Below are positions 1 to 10,765 of a stretch of DNA of 64,000 bases, piece by piece. Under the pieces are notes generated by a model that ran no database searches, was not told the origin of the DNA, and saw nothing but the letters and a program-made list of their open reading frames with translations. Origin of the DNA: Branchiostoma lanceolatum (lineage: Eukaryota; Chordata; Leptocardii; Amphioxiformes; Branchiostomatidae); NCBI RefSeq assembly GCF_035083965.1, contig NC_089724.1, positions 17,478,410 to 17,542,409 on the forward strand. The letters run 5' to 3'. The position numbers were made by a program, and so were the translations under genes. Each line of letters opens with the position of its first letter. Position 1 is the first letter of the stretch.

Positions 1-471
1 ATACCTGTTAACATGATTCACATATTTCTTTGTCAGTTTGTAAAATGGATATATCCAAGATAACTGGTGTTATACTTATTCAAAAATAAACTTCCTACTG
101 CCTACTCCTCTTCAAATAAAACAACTAATGCTGACATGAAACATTCTGCATTTAGATTTGACTTGTTCTGTCTTCTTTTCTAAGTAACTGGAAAATTATT
201 GTAACTACGGTAACATAACGTAATGTCGGTAACGTAACATCTTTCTCAATACAGGTAATACCATAACTCGCTAATGGTCATGTATATATTCCTTCCTATC
301 TTTCTTTGTAACTAACTAAAGGATTGATCTGTTGATATGAACTCTGTGAAACTGCAAATCAAACCACTTTAGTACCTTTGGACATATATTTGCTGCACAT
401 GTAGAGACTGTTCTGTTCTGCTTTGACTTAGGAGATAGGTGTGTAACTTGTCCTATTATACTTTCAGTTCG
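1..471. other. Non-coding flank downstream of the Gag/protease ORF
   Basis: AT-rich sequence with no recognisable gene. It would hold the pol region and 3' LTR if the minus-strand retroelement at 472-2939 were complete. I see no reverse transcriptase motif and no copy of the LTR-like sequence at 2762-2939 here. Confidence 0.5.
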
Positions 472-2682
472 TTATGGCATAAAGTTCTGTGGGTGTTGAA
501 CAGATGGGGGTGGTTCCAGTGGGGGCCGGACTGCCGGGGTGTCAGGAACTGGTGGAAGAGGGTCAGGTGGAACAGGAGGAAGACGGTCAGGTGGGCTCTG
601 GCATTCTTCCTTCACCTGCGGTGTGTCGCGTGGGGTGTCAGCTTCTGCTGAAGGTGATACTATCTTGGTATGTCTCTTCACCCGTGGAGTGTCAGCTTCT
701 GCTGGTGATGTCAGGTGTTCTTCTTTCACGTGTGAAGTATCAGCGTCTGCTGGTGAAGTCAGGTGTTCTTCTTTCATGTGTGGAGTATCAGCCTCTGCTG
801 GTGAAGTCAGGTGTTCTTCTTTCACGTGTGACGTATCAGCTTCTGCTAGTGATGACAGGGTCCCTTCTTTCACGTGTGAAGTATCCGCCTCTGCTGGTGA
901 AGTCAGGTGTTTTTCTTTCACGTGTGGAGTATCAGCTTCTGCTGGTGATGACAGGGTCCCTTCTTTCACGTGTGAAGTATCAGCCTCTGCTGGTGAAGTC
1001 AGGTGTTCTTCTTTCACGTGTAAAGTATCAGTGTCTGCTGGTGAAGTCAGGTGTTCTTCTTTCACGTGTGAAGTATCAGCATCTGCTGGTGAAGTCAGGT
1101 GTTCTTCTTTCACGTGTGAAGTATCAGCTTCTGCTGGTATTGACAGGTTCCCTTCTTTCACTTGTGGTGTGTCAGCTTCTGCTGGTGATGACAGGTGTTG
1201 TTCTTTCACGCATGATGTATCAGCTTCTGCTGGTGAAGTCAGGTTCCCTTCTTTCACTTGTGGTGTGTCAGCTTCCGCTGTTGATAGCAGTTGATCTGCT
1301 CTCACCCGTGGTGTCTCAGCTTCTGTTGATGATGGCAGGTGCTCTTCCTTCACGTGTGGTTTATCAGCTTCTGCTGATGATGACAGGTGCTCTTCCGTCA
1401 CGTGTGGTGTATCAGCTTCTGCTGGTGGTGACAGCTGTTCTTCCATCACGTGTGGAGCATCAGCTTCTGCTGGTAGTGACAGGTGCTCCTCTGTCACATG
1501 TGGTGTATCAGCTTCTGCTGATGATGGCAGGTGCTTTTCCTTCACTGGTGGTATGTCAGCCTCTGCAGAAGGGGACAGGTGTTCTTCCTGCACCTGGGGT
1601 GTGTCAGCCTTTTCTGGTGACGACAGGTGGTCTTTCTTCACGTTTTGGGTGTCAGCTTCTGCTACTGATGACAGGAGCTTTTCCTTCACCGGTAGTGTAT
1701 CAGCGTCTGCTGATAGTGACAGGTGTTTTTCCTTCACCGGTAGTGTGTCAACCTTTGCAGCAGGTGACAGGTGCTCTAGGGTGTGGACCAGTGACCTTGT
1801 GTTTGTTTGTTGTTCAGTCACAGCAGGGTTGGTCACAACATGAACTACAGGAGTGGTATGTAGCAGGTTCATGACCTTGGGCACTTGAACTTGAACACTG
1901 GAAAAGCTAGCTTCCCTTCTAGAGCGTGCTAGGTTGTGGTGCATACGATTTTTGCTGTACCAGATGCTATGTATACGTGGCTGGGCTTGTGTGGTAGATG
2001 TGGAATAATCAAAGATGGATCCATCAGGAAGATGAATTGTTCTTTTGCTAAAGTTGATGATTAAACTGTTGACTTGTAAGAATGTGATTCCTGCAATGAT
2101 TGGATCGGCTAAGTCTTCTACCACGATTGCGTTGAAATGAAGCGGTTGTTTCCTTCTGTAGAATGTGGTAGTACACTCACCTATGGGAGAGATTCGCCGC
2201 CCATCTGCTTGGATTGGAGTAAGATCTGTGTTGTTGGGAGAAATTAACAGCCCCAAGCGCCGCGCTTCATCGGCACGAATCATGCTCGACTGTGCCCCCG
2301 AATCCAGGAGTATCTTGACCGCCGCTCCCTTGTGGAAGGCTTCAAGGTTTGGAGAAGCGCTTGCTTTCACTCCGCGTCCGGATTCTTGCTGGGGAGGGGC
2401 GCCCACGTGGCGGCGTGTACAACTCTCTATGTCTTCATCGGGCAAGTACGGACATGCACTGAGGAAGTGATCGAAAACTTGCCGCCCCGCTTGTTGACAA
2501 ATCGGGCAGATCTTCTTGTCCTTTTTAGGTTCTTGGTTCTTCGGGCGTCGGGGAAGATCTTGGGTTCTCCAGTGCCTGTCAGGATCTTGTTGAGGGCTGG
2601 GGTAGTGTGGGTTGGACCGCCGGTTCCTCCAGGGAGCTGTGTCTGTTGTGCGCCAGTGCGCCCGGTTTGCTGTTGCCATCAT
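472..2682 (-). CDS. Retroelement-derived Gag zinc-knuckle / aspartic protease ORF with 24 tandem 16-aa repeats
   Basis: Single-exon ORF of 736 aa. Residues 59-77 form a zinc-knuckle-like C-x2-C-x9-H-x4-C motif, longer than the canonical C-x2-C-x4-H-x4-C. Residues 123-215 look like a retropepsin: the active-site signature is LLDSGA with Asp127, and a hydrophobic IAGITFL strand follows, as in LTR-retrotransposon proteases. Residues 309-698 are 24 tandem copies of a 16-residue unit (typical unit EADTSHVKEEHLTSPA), followed by a Pro-rich tail of 38 residues and a stop. A reverse transcriptase would normally follow the protease, and none is present. An in-frame stop at 2698-2700 lies just upstream of the chosen tandem ATGs, so any longer Gag part is lost or spliced. 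It is either a decayed LTR element with an expanded minisatellite or a domesticated Gag-protease gene. The retroelement origin is well supported; function is unknown. Confidence 0.75.
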   Translation of the reverse strand: MMATANRAHWRTTDTAPWRNRRSNPHYPSPQQDPDRHWRTQDLPRRPKNQEPKKDKKICPICQQAGRQVFDHFLSACPYLPDEDIESCTRRHVGAPPQQESGRGVKASASPNLEAFHKGAAVKILLDSGAQSSMIRADEARRLGLLISPNNTDLTPIQADGRRISPIGECTTTFYRRKQPLHFNAIVVEDLADPIIAGITFLQVNSLIINFSKRTIHLPDGSIFDYSTSTTQAQPRIHSIWYSKNRMHHNLARSRREASFSSVQVQVPKVMNLLHTTPVVHVVTNPAVTEQQTNTRSLVHTLEHLSPAAKVDTLPVKEKHLSLSADADTLPVKEKLLSSVAEADTQNVKKDHLSSPEKADTPQVQEEHLSPSAEADIPPVKEKHLPSSAEADTPHVTEEHLSLPAEADAPHVMEEQLSPPAEADTPHVTEEHLSSSAEADKPHVKEEHLPSSTEAETPRVRADQLLSTAEADTPQVKEGNLTSPAEADTSCVKEQHLSSPAEADTPQVKEGNLSIPAEADTSHVKEEHLTSPADADTSHVKEEHLTSPADTDTLHVKEEHLTSPAEADTSHVKEGTLSSPAEADTPHVKEKHLTSPAEADTSHVKEGTLSSLAEADTSHVKEEHLTSPAEADTPHMKEEHLTSPADADTSHVKEEHLTSPAEADTPRVKRHTKIVSPSAEADTPRDTPQVKEECQSPPDRLPPVPPDPLPPVPDTPAVRPPLEPPPSVQHPQNFMP
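589..1758 (-). repeat. 48-bp in-frame coding minisatellite, about 24 units
   Basis: Tandem 48-bp units, each coding for 16 residues in the minus-strand ORF; the last two units are 18 and 20 residues. The variation is mostly substitution at fixed positions, with the core E-A-D-T-x-x-V-K-E retained. Because the unit length is a multiple of three, the opposite strand is also open over a long stretch. About ten units carry CACGTG. Confidence 0.9.
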
Positions 2683-2761
2683 ATCTTGGTCGTCGTTCTA
2701 GCGCTTTCTTGTTTGAGTTGCGGCTTCCAACTTGGTCAGTGGATTCTTGATCTCACAACGC

Positions 2762-2939
2762 TGTCACCACGTCATAATAGCACGACTGACGACTCTAGAC
2801 AGGCAATAAGGTGCACAACCGTCGCTGGGCTTTATTCAGACATCAAGCCTCACCGAGGCAACATGGCGGACAAAGGGAAAACACGAGGTGACCTCGTTAC
2901 ATCATAGGTCATCGGACCGTACCAATTACAACACTAACA
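2762..2939 (-). mobile_element. Candidate 5' LTR of the Gag/protease element
   Basis: On the minus strand this segment starts TGTTAG and ends GGTGACA, consistent with LTR TG...CA termini. It contains an AATAAA signal in its middle and lies 80 bp upstream of the Gag/protease ORF on the same strand. About 178 bp would be a short LTR. The boundaries are approximate and no second LTR copy was found in the window, so the call rests on composition and position only. Confidence 0.5.
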
Positions 2940-2942
2940 TAG

Positions 2943-4847
2943 GGTGGCGTACCAGCATTCGCAATGTCTGGTAAGGATGTGCATGTACCTGTGGATGGCC
3001 TTTGCACAAGCTCAAGGCCCAAATGGGGAGATCTTGGGTGACAAAATTAATGGGGTGATGCCAGTTATGTCAAGGACAAGAAGTATTAACTCCCTAATCT
3101 TGGACTGATGAACGTGGCATTGTTAGTGTATGCTTGTATGTTACTTCAATATACAAAATGTCATGTAGAGTATACTTAGTGTATCAGCATGAAGTACATC
3201 ATACTGACGTCACAGTTGGATAAATCACATGAACATTGCTGCAACTTTTGACTCACAAATGAAATCCAACAACTATGACCTTAGTGTAGCAATAGCACTG
3301 AATGAATCAATAAGTGCATAACCAACTGTGGCCTCACCAATGGTCGAATGACCTATCAACATGTGGCCCACCCAAAATTGATGAAACCTCACAAGAGTGA
3401 GTTAAACAGACTGAGGAAAGTGAGAAGTGTCCATCAACAATGGGAAAATCATTAACTAGATCTGTACAAATAAAACACCTCCACAAAATAATAATTCACA
3501 GTCTTACCTGCATGTAAATGTTCAAACTTTTCCAGTGGTTTTATTCTTATGATTCTTGAAGTGTCCTTTCCATTGCAAATTCAATATGCTTGGGATACAT
3601 ATTCCCAATCAAATTTGTTACTATTGTACAAGAGAATATGAGAAACTTGACTGGCAGGATGTGTCAATCTATCATAATAATTGACCAGTAGTACATTCTC
3701 TGTATGTCCTGTATTCACTTAGAAATCTCATCTGCAGTCACCAACAATGTTCTGTATTCACCAAACTTGTTCAGCATTTACCATGTTCTATGTTCTTGCA
3801 TCTTATGAATGATACTGAGTACTCTGTATCCATCAATAATGTTCTGCATTCACAAACCACCAATGTACTCAATGAACAGATGAGCTAATCTTCCACTGGT
3901 TGTGACAGGGAACACAGAGGCTACCTACAGTATTTACAGGTTCATTGTACCGGGATAATTCCCCCAGCTCTTTTCGACAAGTACAATCAACAGTGGACGA
4001 CGGCTTAACTTTGCGTGACCCTCTCCACTAGCATGCATGTTGGGTAAGCCGGGATTCAAACTCATAACGTCCAGAGACAGAGTCACTCACCTCTGGACAG
4101 CACGCACTACAATAATGTTCTGCATTCATTGATGATGTTCTGCATTCATCATTACTGTTTTCCATCCATATTCTGTATGTAGTACATGTAAAATGTTCTG
4201 TGTCACACAGCATGAACCGGGTATCACCAATCCAAACCAACCCTGTTTACCGCAAACACCATTGACCCATCCTTGACGTCACCTCTGTTGCTTACTGTGT
4301 AAACAACTCTCCCCTGACAATATGTGCCACAGCACTGCACACAACTTTAAACCCACTATATTGTGCAGGAGTGACAGTACAAGGTAGTGTTGTATTTTGT
4401 AGTGTAACACAGTTTAAAAACCTTTTCTAGCCAATTACTGATAGACCAAAGGCCATACAGCCCACCTTTATTACATAAGCTGGTTGTATGGTAACAGGTT
4501 TGTGGAAGTGGGCTCTTGTAACTAACGACAAACACGTCAAGGATATAGAACACTAACAAACTAAATATTAATAGGAGCTTAGGTGATAAGACTGTATGAA
4601 TGTAAAAACAAGTTTTGATTCTATGGCTTCCTTAGAAGTTGCTGCATGGAGGCTGGTGGTGTTCTGCAGTATTTATTGCAGTGATTTTGCATCATGATAC
4701 TAGATGTTAATGCCAAGGTTCTGAGTCTGAGCTTTCACAGATTGTGCCTGTATCATGACAATTCCCTTTGCCTCTTTGCTTCTTTTGTTGGTAGTTGATA
4801 CACATAAAATGAACCTGTGTCTTACATTACATTGTACTGCTGTGTAT
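2943..4847. other. Intergenic or intronic sequence, degenerate dispersed repeats
   Basis: No gene is visible. Variants of the short motif AATGTTCTGCATTCA recur at about 3740, 3840, 4110 and 4130, suggesting a degenerate local repeat. If POLL has further exons to the left of the window, this stretch is part of a long intron. No palm or thumb exon of POLL was found here on the minus strand. Confidence 0.5.
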
Positions 4848-5291
4848 TTAAAGGAAAGCTACACAAAAAATTGAAAATCCTTCTATGCTAGGATTAATAT
4901 ATTCCAAAGTCAAATTCTTACTTCAAGTTGTTTCACATAAGTCCGTCATAGTTCTGGGATTTTCCAGAGTTTGCAACTTATGCCGTGCTGACGCCTTCTC
5001 GCCTGATAATTGAATTATATGACGTCAGTGTTTCAAATTTTTCACCTGATGATTGAATTTCAGAACACTGACGTCATATAATACAATCATCAGGTGAAAA
5101 ATTCGAAACACTGACGTCATATAATTCAATTATCAGGTGAGAAGGCGTCAGCATGGCATAAGTTGCAAACTGTGGAAAATCCCAGAACTATGACGGACTT
5201 ATGTGAAACAACTTGAAGTAAGAATTTGACTTTGGAATATATTAAGCATAGCATAGAAGGATTTTCAATTTTTTGTGTAGCTTTCCTTTAA
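4848..5291. mobile_element. 444-bp foldback (palindromic) MITE with TTAA ends
   Basis: The two halves are near-perfect reverse complements over roughly 215 bp each. The left end reads TTAAAGGAAAGCTACAC and the right end its complement, with only scattered mismatches inward. TTAA occurs at both outer ends, consistent with a TTAA target-site duplication as used by piggyBac-like transposases. There is no coding capacity. It lies 3' of the last visible POLL exon. Confidence 0.85.
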
Positions 5292-5791
5292 GGCATCACT
5301 TCAGCCCTGTAGTGTGTCTTGTTAGTTAGTTAATTAGTTAGTTAATTAGTTTTTTATCAGTTTTACCAGCATGTATTCTAAATGCATGTGCTGCCGTGAA
5401 ATGCATATGCAAGACAGATTCTCTCTTTGAAACCACTGATGATAAGTGATACATATGTAAGGGCTGGGAGCAAAGAGTTAGGGTTCTAGGAATAACTATC
5501 TAAGTGTAATTGTTTACCTTCATATGACCTCAATACAACATACTTGCAGAGGACTGGTCAGCAAGATGGAAGGTTTGACACCCTCGAACACTTCAAACAT
5601 ATATTGTACTTCCAAATTATCAAAATCTTGAGTGCTGAGGGGAAGACCAGGACAGTCAGATTTGATTTCTTGTGTATTGATACTGCCATGAGACATGTTT
5701 GCAAATTTTACAACAACAAAAACAATCAAACCACAAAACCATGGACAAATATCCACTAAGCAGATAACAAACAACACAACATTTCCCTTAC
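5292..5791. other. Sequence 3' of the last visible POLL exon
   Basis: Contains a TTAG/TTAA-type simple repeat near 5326-5352. The reading frame of the last POLL exon stays open through the splice donor down to 5520, but the read-through peptide does not resemble the polymerase palm, so I read it as intron. Confidence 0.5.
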
Positions 5792-8700
5792 CTGTTTCCC
5801 TGAGTCCATTTAGAACTTTTTGGAAGATCCCTTTGTGGGATTTCCCATCTGGATGAGTGATGAGCACATCCACGTCGCCACAGTTGGGCTTCCCCCGCCG
5901 ATACGACCCACAGGCCATCGCCATCAGACCTGGGTTGATAGATTCTGCCATCTCACGCACCTTAAAGGGTCAATAAACATGGCTACTACCTATTTATCCA
6001 GAAGCGTTATTAGAGAGGAGGGGGAGCAGAATGATGCTGAGTAACATTGAGGGAGTCAGATATTTGTGATGTCGGTGTGGCGTAATCTTTAGAGCATTCG
6101 ACTGTCAAACAAGGGGACCCGAGTTCGATTCCAGGTTGTCCCCAGACATGTCTGGACATGCGCCCCGACGTTGCGCCCTTGGGAAAGGCACTTAACACAA
6201 ATTTCCTCACTTCACTCAGGTGTAAATGAGTACCTAGCTTTGTCTGGGGACGTCCCTCAGATAGGACGTTAAATGGAGGTCCCGTGTTTGAGGAGAGTCA
6301 CACCTTGAGCACGTAAAAGAACCCGCCACATCTTTCGAAAAAGAGTAGGGGCATACCCCAATGTGAGTGGACCAAAAAACATTCCGGTCTAAATAGGGTA
6401 GGGAATTTCCCGAGCAGCCTTCGTAACCCCTGTTTCTCCTAATGGGTCAGTGAAGTCATGCTTGTGAAGAGATGCTTCCACAGTGACAATAAGTTCAGTG
6501 AGGTGAGTGGCCCCCTACGGCCTTGCACTGAGTGAGTTCGTTAAAAAAAAGATATATATTTTATAAAAATGAATGACTTGTGAATGGACACAAATTCTGG
6601 TGATTCTGAAAGAAGACAAGATTAAATTGAATACTGTAAATGTGTTTAAGTTCGCATGGTTTTAATTTGCACAATGGGGAAAATGGAGTGTTTGCAGTGG
6701 TTTTAAATTCGCGGCAGTGAGATAATCACATACTGCTACAGTATTGGACAAAATTTTTACAGTGGTTTTAAGTTCGCGGTGAAACGGTCACCACGAAAAC
6801 CATGAACATAAAACCATTGCGAACATTTCTGCATTTACAGTAGTTAGTAGTAATGGTGATGTGCTTTGTTGTTTCTATGAAATTGTTCACACCACCTAAA
6901 CTGTACAAATTACAGACTTGTCACAAGAACATGATTCAATCAATTAAAACCCAAAAAGGTATGCCTTATAAACAACAGGACCTACAGTCTTCTCTATCTC
7001 GGTTGCCTCCTCCCGCGGCATCCTGTCCAGGAAGTCGTCGTAGTGCTTCAGTCCGATCTGCTGCTGCCGCGTCAGCTTCACTTTTGTCCTCAGGTCGTCC
7101 AGCGTGCGGAGACCCTGGTATGGGAGAACACGAACATCAAGAACTATGACACAATTCAAAAATTCACATTACATGTAAGTTCAAATTTCATCATCTCTAA
7201 GATTCCCCAGAGTGAGAGAATTAAAGATGTACTATTGTTAATCTTTGATTTCCGGCTGAATATTTTACATTATATCACACTATAATACATGTTAGAATAC
7301 ATAGGATTACTGCAAAGTTGTAAGAAAGAAGAAAGTGAAATGCCCCCTCCCCTATACCATAGGTAGCTGGGTACATACCTGCTGCAGCCATTGCTGTGCA
7401 GTTTTCGAACCAGCTCCCCATACATCGTTAAACAGGTTCAGAGCCTCGTGCTCAGGGCCCAGGTGGTCCAGCTTCCGCAGGTGGCCGCTCTCAACCACCT
7501 CCCAGATCTTGTCTGCAAGTCTCTGCCCAACACCTGGCAGGTTGTGGGCCTCCTACAGGTAGAACACAGGTGCAGCACAATTAGATTCTCATCTGAATGC
7601 CTGGCTTCTGGTAGGCTGTGTGGAACTGATGATAGATTCCTACCTTTTCATAGAAACACTTAAGCCCATTCAAATGCAACTGGCAATATCCGAAATACAA
7701 TCATCTAGCATCTTGACATCGAATTGAGGTCCTCTTTGAAAGATAATTGTACTAGAATTGAAAACCTCCAAAGGAAATGCTCTTTTCAATTTCCATGATC
7801 TATTCCTTACATATATATTCCCATGGATTAATACAAGTCTGAGTGTAGCTAGGAGTTGAGGATGAAATAAAAGTTGATGACAGAAAGTGCAGGGGCGCTG
7901 ACCTCCCATGAAGTGATAGGTTTGGGATGCCTCTGTAGTATTGCAATGGCCTTGGTGTAGCTCATGGCACGCCATTGGTCGCTGGTGTTCTTGTACGCCT
8001 TTGCCAGTAACTACAAGAACATACATTGGTATGTAGCAGATAAACATTTGTACAGAAATCTAAATAAAACAAACAAACATGTTACATCTTAAAGAAAATG
8101 TCATCAAAAAGTACGAGCAAGGGCCACCACTATGTTGCTGTGCTACTAGTAGCTATTACAAGGAGGTGGTCATTATCTGCCATACTTTCTATAGGTAATA
8201 TTCTTAATTCAGCCTATCGTTAAGTCTCCAACTTTGAGGAAAAACAGTAGAAGTTAGGTGTCTGAACCAAGAAAAATTACCCCTCCTCCATGGAGGCCCT
8301 GATAACAGCCACCCACCTGGAACTTGTCTGTGATGTGCTTGTTGTAGTTCACACCTTTGGAGGTAGAGGGCTCTGCACATACCCACTTTCCTCTCTGAAA
8401 AAACATGATGGATTGAAGCGTCAATGTCCTCAGAAATACAAACAATAAAACAACTGCAGTTCGAAAAGAAGAGGCAGTCAAAATTCAATTCCAAAATTTC
8501 TTTCTTTGGCCAAGGTCTTACAAAATTAAAAACCATGAAAATCCATGTTCGGCTTTTCTAGTTTTTGTGTTTCCAAATTGAGACCAAATTGCAAATTGCT
8601 CAGTTGAGACCAATGTCAGTTTAAATATCATCAAATTCTAAATTCATAGAGGTAACAATGTTGGCTGACATCTTGAATTACAGTCAAAACTGCGCAACAC

Positions 8701-10177
8701 CACTCAGGGGTTCAATAAAATCTGGTTATGTGTAGACAGGAGGTCACTATATAGACAGGATTTCTTTCATTTACCTATTTGTTAATATTTAGCATGGTCC
8801 ATTCACTAGTTAACTGAGTAACTGATTTCCAAGGAAGCCCTTTATTTCTAATGCTTGTGTCAAAAATTATCTAAGAGACCACCAAAAAGTGGTCACATTG
8901 GCCAGGTGGTTCTTAAGCAGAGGTGGTTACTTGTACAGCCTCAGGTATGACTTACTGGTAGTTTCTGAGGGGAGGTGTTGGGTGTGGAGGAGGCAGATGT
9001 TGATGGGGATGACTCTGCCTCCTCCTGGTTTCCTACAGCCTCCTCATCCTCATCTTCCTCATCATCATCTGTGGGGATGTAGCTGCTGTCATCACTGTCC
9101 TCACCTGTGGGAACTGATCAAGAATAGATACACTGTGATAGCAGTGCCTCCTAGTGGAAATTGTTACCACTGCAGTGCAAAGTTGTAAGAAGACTTTCTT
9201 TTGTCTGATCTGAGACTCTGCAGCTGAGTTCTAGAAATTTGAACAAGCAGCCTTCATAATCATCTTCTAGCAGATTGACGTATAACAGATGAAAAATCTT
9301 ATTGATAAACTTTGCTTTAAAATCATGTTTTCATTTCTGGCTGGCCATGTTGTTTTTCTTTTGTTTTGTTTGATGGATAATTCAAACCCAACATGGGACA
9401 TGCAACGAAGACAAAGTAAAATGAATGGATGGACCTTATAAACAGAAGCTCGCGATCTCCTCAGAAGTCTAGGACCAAACCCCTTTTCTGCATACATGTA
9501 CTTGTAATAGTACATTGCAGAAGTGCCAGACTATATACACAAGACCTACCTTTGGTTTTGCCCTTCCACCACCACCAAGCATCCTTAGCAGGAGATGGCT
9601 GTGATGAAGCTGCACTCTCCACTCCACTGTCCTTCTCAACCACATCATCAACCTTCTGCACAGTTAAATCTGACTGGCCAGCAGCTTGTGATCTGCCTTC
9701 TGATTGGCTGACATCCTTCCCATCTTCAGATTTGGTTTTTTTCTGGGACATCACAGAGGCAGGGACTTTGATTGTGTACCCATCAGTACCAAGCAGTGTT
9801 CGACGTTCAATACAGTCACTTACCCAGTTTGCATGAACTACAGTTGCGTGGTCGGGTAGTTTTTCAACCTTGAGGATTCGACAAAGTCTATCATATTCCA
9901 TGTTATCGTCCACCACAATATGAGAGGTATTACTGGTGATCTGGCCGTGCAGGTCACCACCAAACCGTGGAATTTGGCGTTTGAAGATGTCCATCCTTGC
10001 CTTCCCAAGTCCAGCTGGAAGTACAAACGCTCTGATGTCCTGAAGGAACTTGGGAGCATTTTGATCAGAACTTGAAGTTGCTTTCCCGCTCTTAGACCCG
10101 GAAGTGGGCTGAGATTTCTTCCGTTTGGTGTCTGGTTGTTTTGAATCTAGCGGTAGGCCCCGTTTCCTGTCGCCCAT
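5792..10177 (-). CDS. POLL: DNA polymerase lambda (3' end missing from the window)
   Basis: Family X repair polymerase of non-homologous end joining and base-excision gap filling. Seven exons with GT/AG sites and consistent phase: 9550-10177, 8956-9104, 8317-8394, 7903-8010, 7379-7552, 6986-7114, 5792-5960. Residues about 42-142 form a BRCT domain, followed by a Ser/Pro-rich and acidic linker. The 8-kDa lyase domain spans about 275-360; Lys336, in RLADKI, occupies the Schiff-base lysine position. The fingers follow. The palm shows CGSYRRGK and [12 protein letters not shown], with metal-binding Asp451 and Asp453. The exon at 5792 ends in an AG|GTAAGG donor; the next exons, carrying the third catalytic Asp and the thumb, are not found down to position 1. 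They may lie beyond the window across a transposon-filled intron, or be lost. The start is the first ATG after the shared promoter. Confidence 0.93.
6066..6548 (+). mobile_element. tRNA-derived SINE in a POLL intron
   Basis: The 5' part looks like a tRNA gene with RNA polymerase III promoter boxes: an A-box-like TGGCGTAATCTTTAGAGC, then a B-box-like GAGTTCGATTCC about 35 bp later. A central conserved-looking domain follows (GGCACTTAACACAAATTTCC and AGGTGTAAATGAGTACC), and the element ends in an A-rich tail near 6540. The central block resembles the conserved core domains shared by ancient animal SINE superfamilies; which one cannot be settled without a library search. Target-site duplications were not identified. 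Confidence 0.8.
6634..6840. mobile_element. About 207-bp MITE flanked by TA
   Basis: Terminal inverted repeats CTGTAAATG...CATTTACAG are flanked by TA on both sides (6632-6633 and 6841-6842). Internal repeats of the type GTGGTTTTAAGTTCGCGG occur in both orientations. Non-coding, in the same POLL intron as the SINE. The TA duplication suggests Tc1/mariner-type mobilisation. Confidence 0.75.
8690..8945. repeat. Probable interspersed repeat in a POLL intron
   Basis: Contains several related short segments of the type GTAGACAGGAGGTCACTATA and GTGGTCACATTGGCCAGGTGG, giving an internally repetitive, partly palindromic appearance typical of non-autonomous elements. The boundaries are unclear. Confidence 0.35.
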
Positions 10178-10765
10178 ATCTTCAGGTGAATCGTATTAAC
10201 GTTGATCAAACGCAGACAGCTGATGTCTCTATCAAGAAATCAGCATAAAAGGTAAACCTCTCTGTTTGTACACATCAAACTGTACTTGTCAGGACAAGCT
10301 TCAGCATATGTTATCAACAACACATCAAGCAACACACCTGACAGGTTCGAGGTCGTTGTCCTTTAACCCTTGACCCGATATTACTTTCCAAACCTGTAAC
10401 CTGTAACAACAACAACATAATCTCGACTTTACATGCTCACCTTTGTGATGTACGGAACAGCAAGAGAAATCTCATATATCACTGTGAGGAAAAGAAGTAA
10501 AGCAACTCGTTTTCTTCTCAAATTCAAAACGGAAATGTCGTGGTTCATTCACAATAGATTTAGGGGGAGAAGGCATTTACAAATTGGTCGTTTTTATATG
10601 CCTGTTCCATTACCGGAATTTCATATATTATTTTTGAAATTAATTAATTGACGCACATTGTAAGTAAATTTGCTATTTTTATCTCAAACATAGGTGATAG
10701 AAATCAGTCATTGGTACGAAAAACTACCCTTGATTCGGAATTATGGAATAGTCTAGTCCTTCAAA
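10178..10765. promoter_or_regulatory. Shared POLL/NUP107 head-to-head promoter region
   Basis: 588 bp separate the divergent start codons of POLL (minus) and NUP107 (plus), a spacing typical of bidirectional promoters of housekeeping genes. The NUP107 start codon sits in AAAATGGCGGCGG, which matches the YY1-type initiator motif AANATGGCGGC. No TATA box is evident. Confidence 0.55.

Noticed and set aside
489..1874. Plus-strand open frame of 461 aa
   Set aside because: It is the antisense of the 48-bp repeat array; the unit length keeps all frames phased, and the Val/Leu/Ser-rich product has no domain. The minus-strand frame carries the zinc knuckle and protease.
5520..5791. Continuation of the POLL exon as coding
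   Set aside because: It follows a good GTAAGG donor and the peptide does not match the palm of family X polymerases; a possible AG/GT-bounded segment at about 5547-5639 has a stop in the needed frame.
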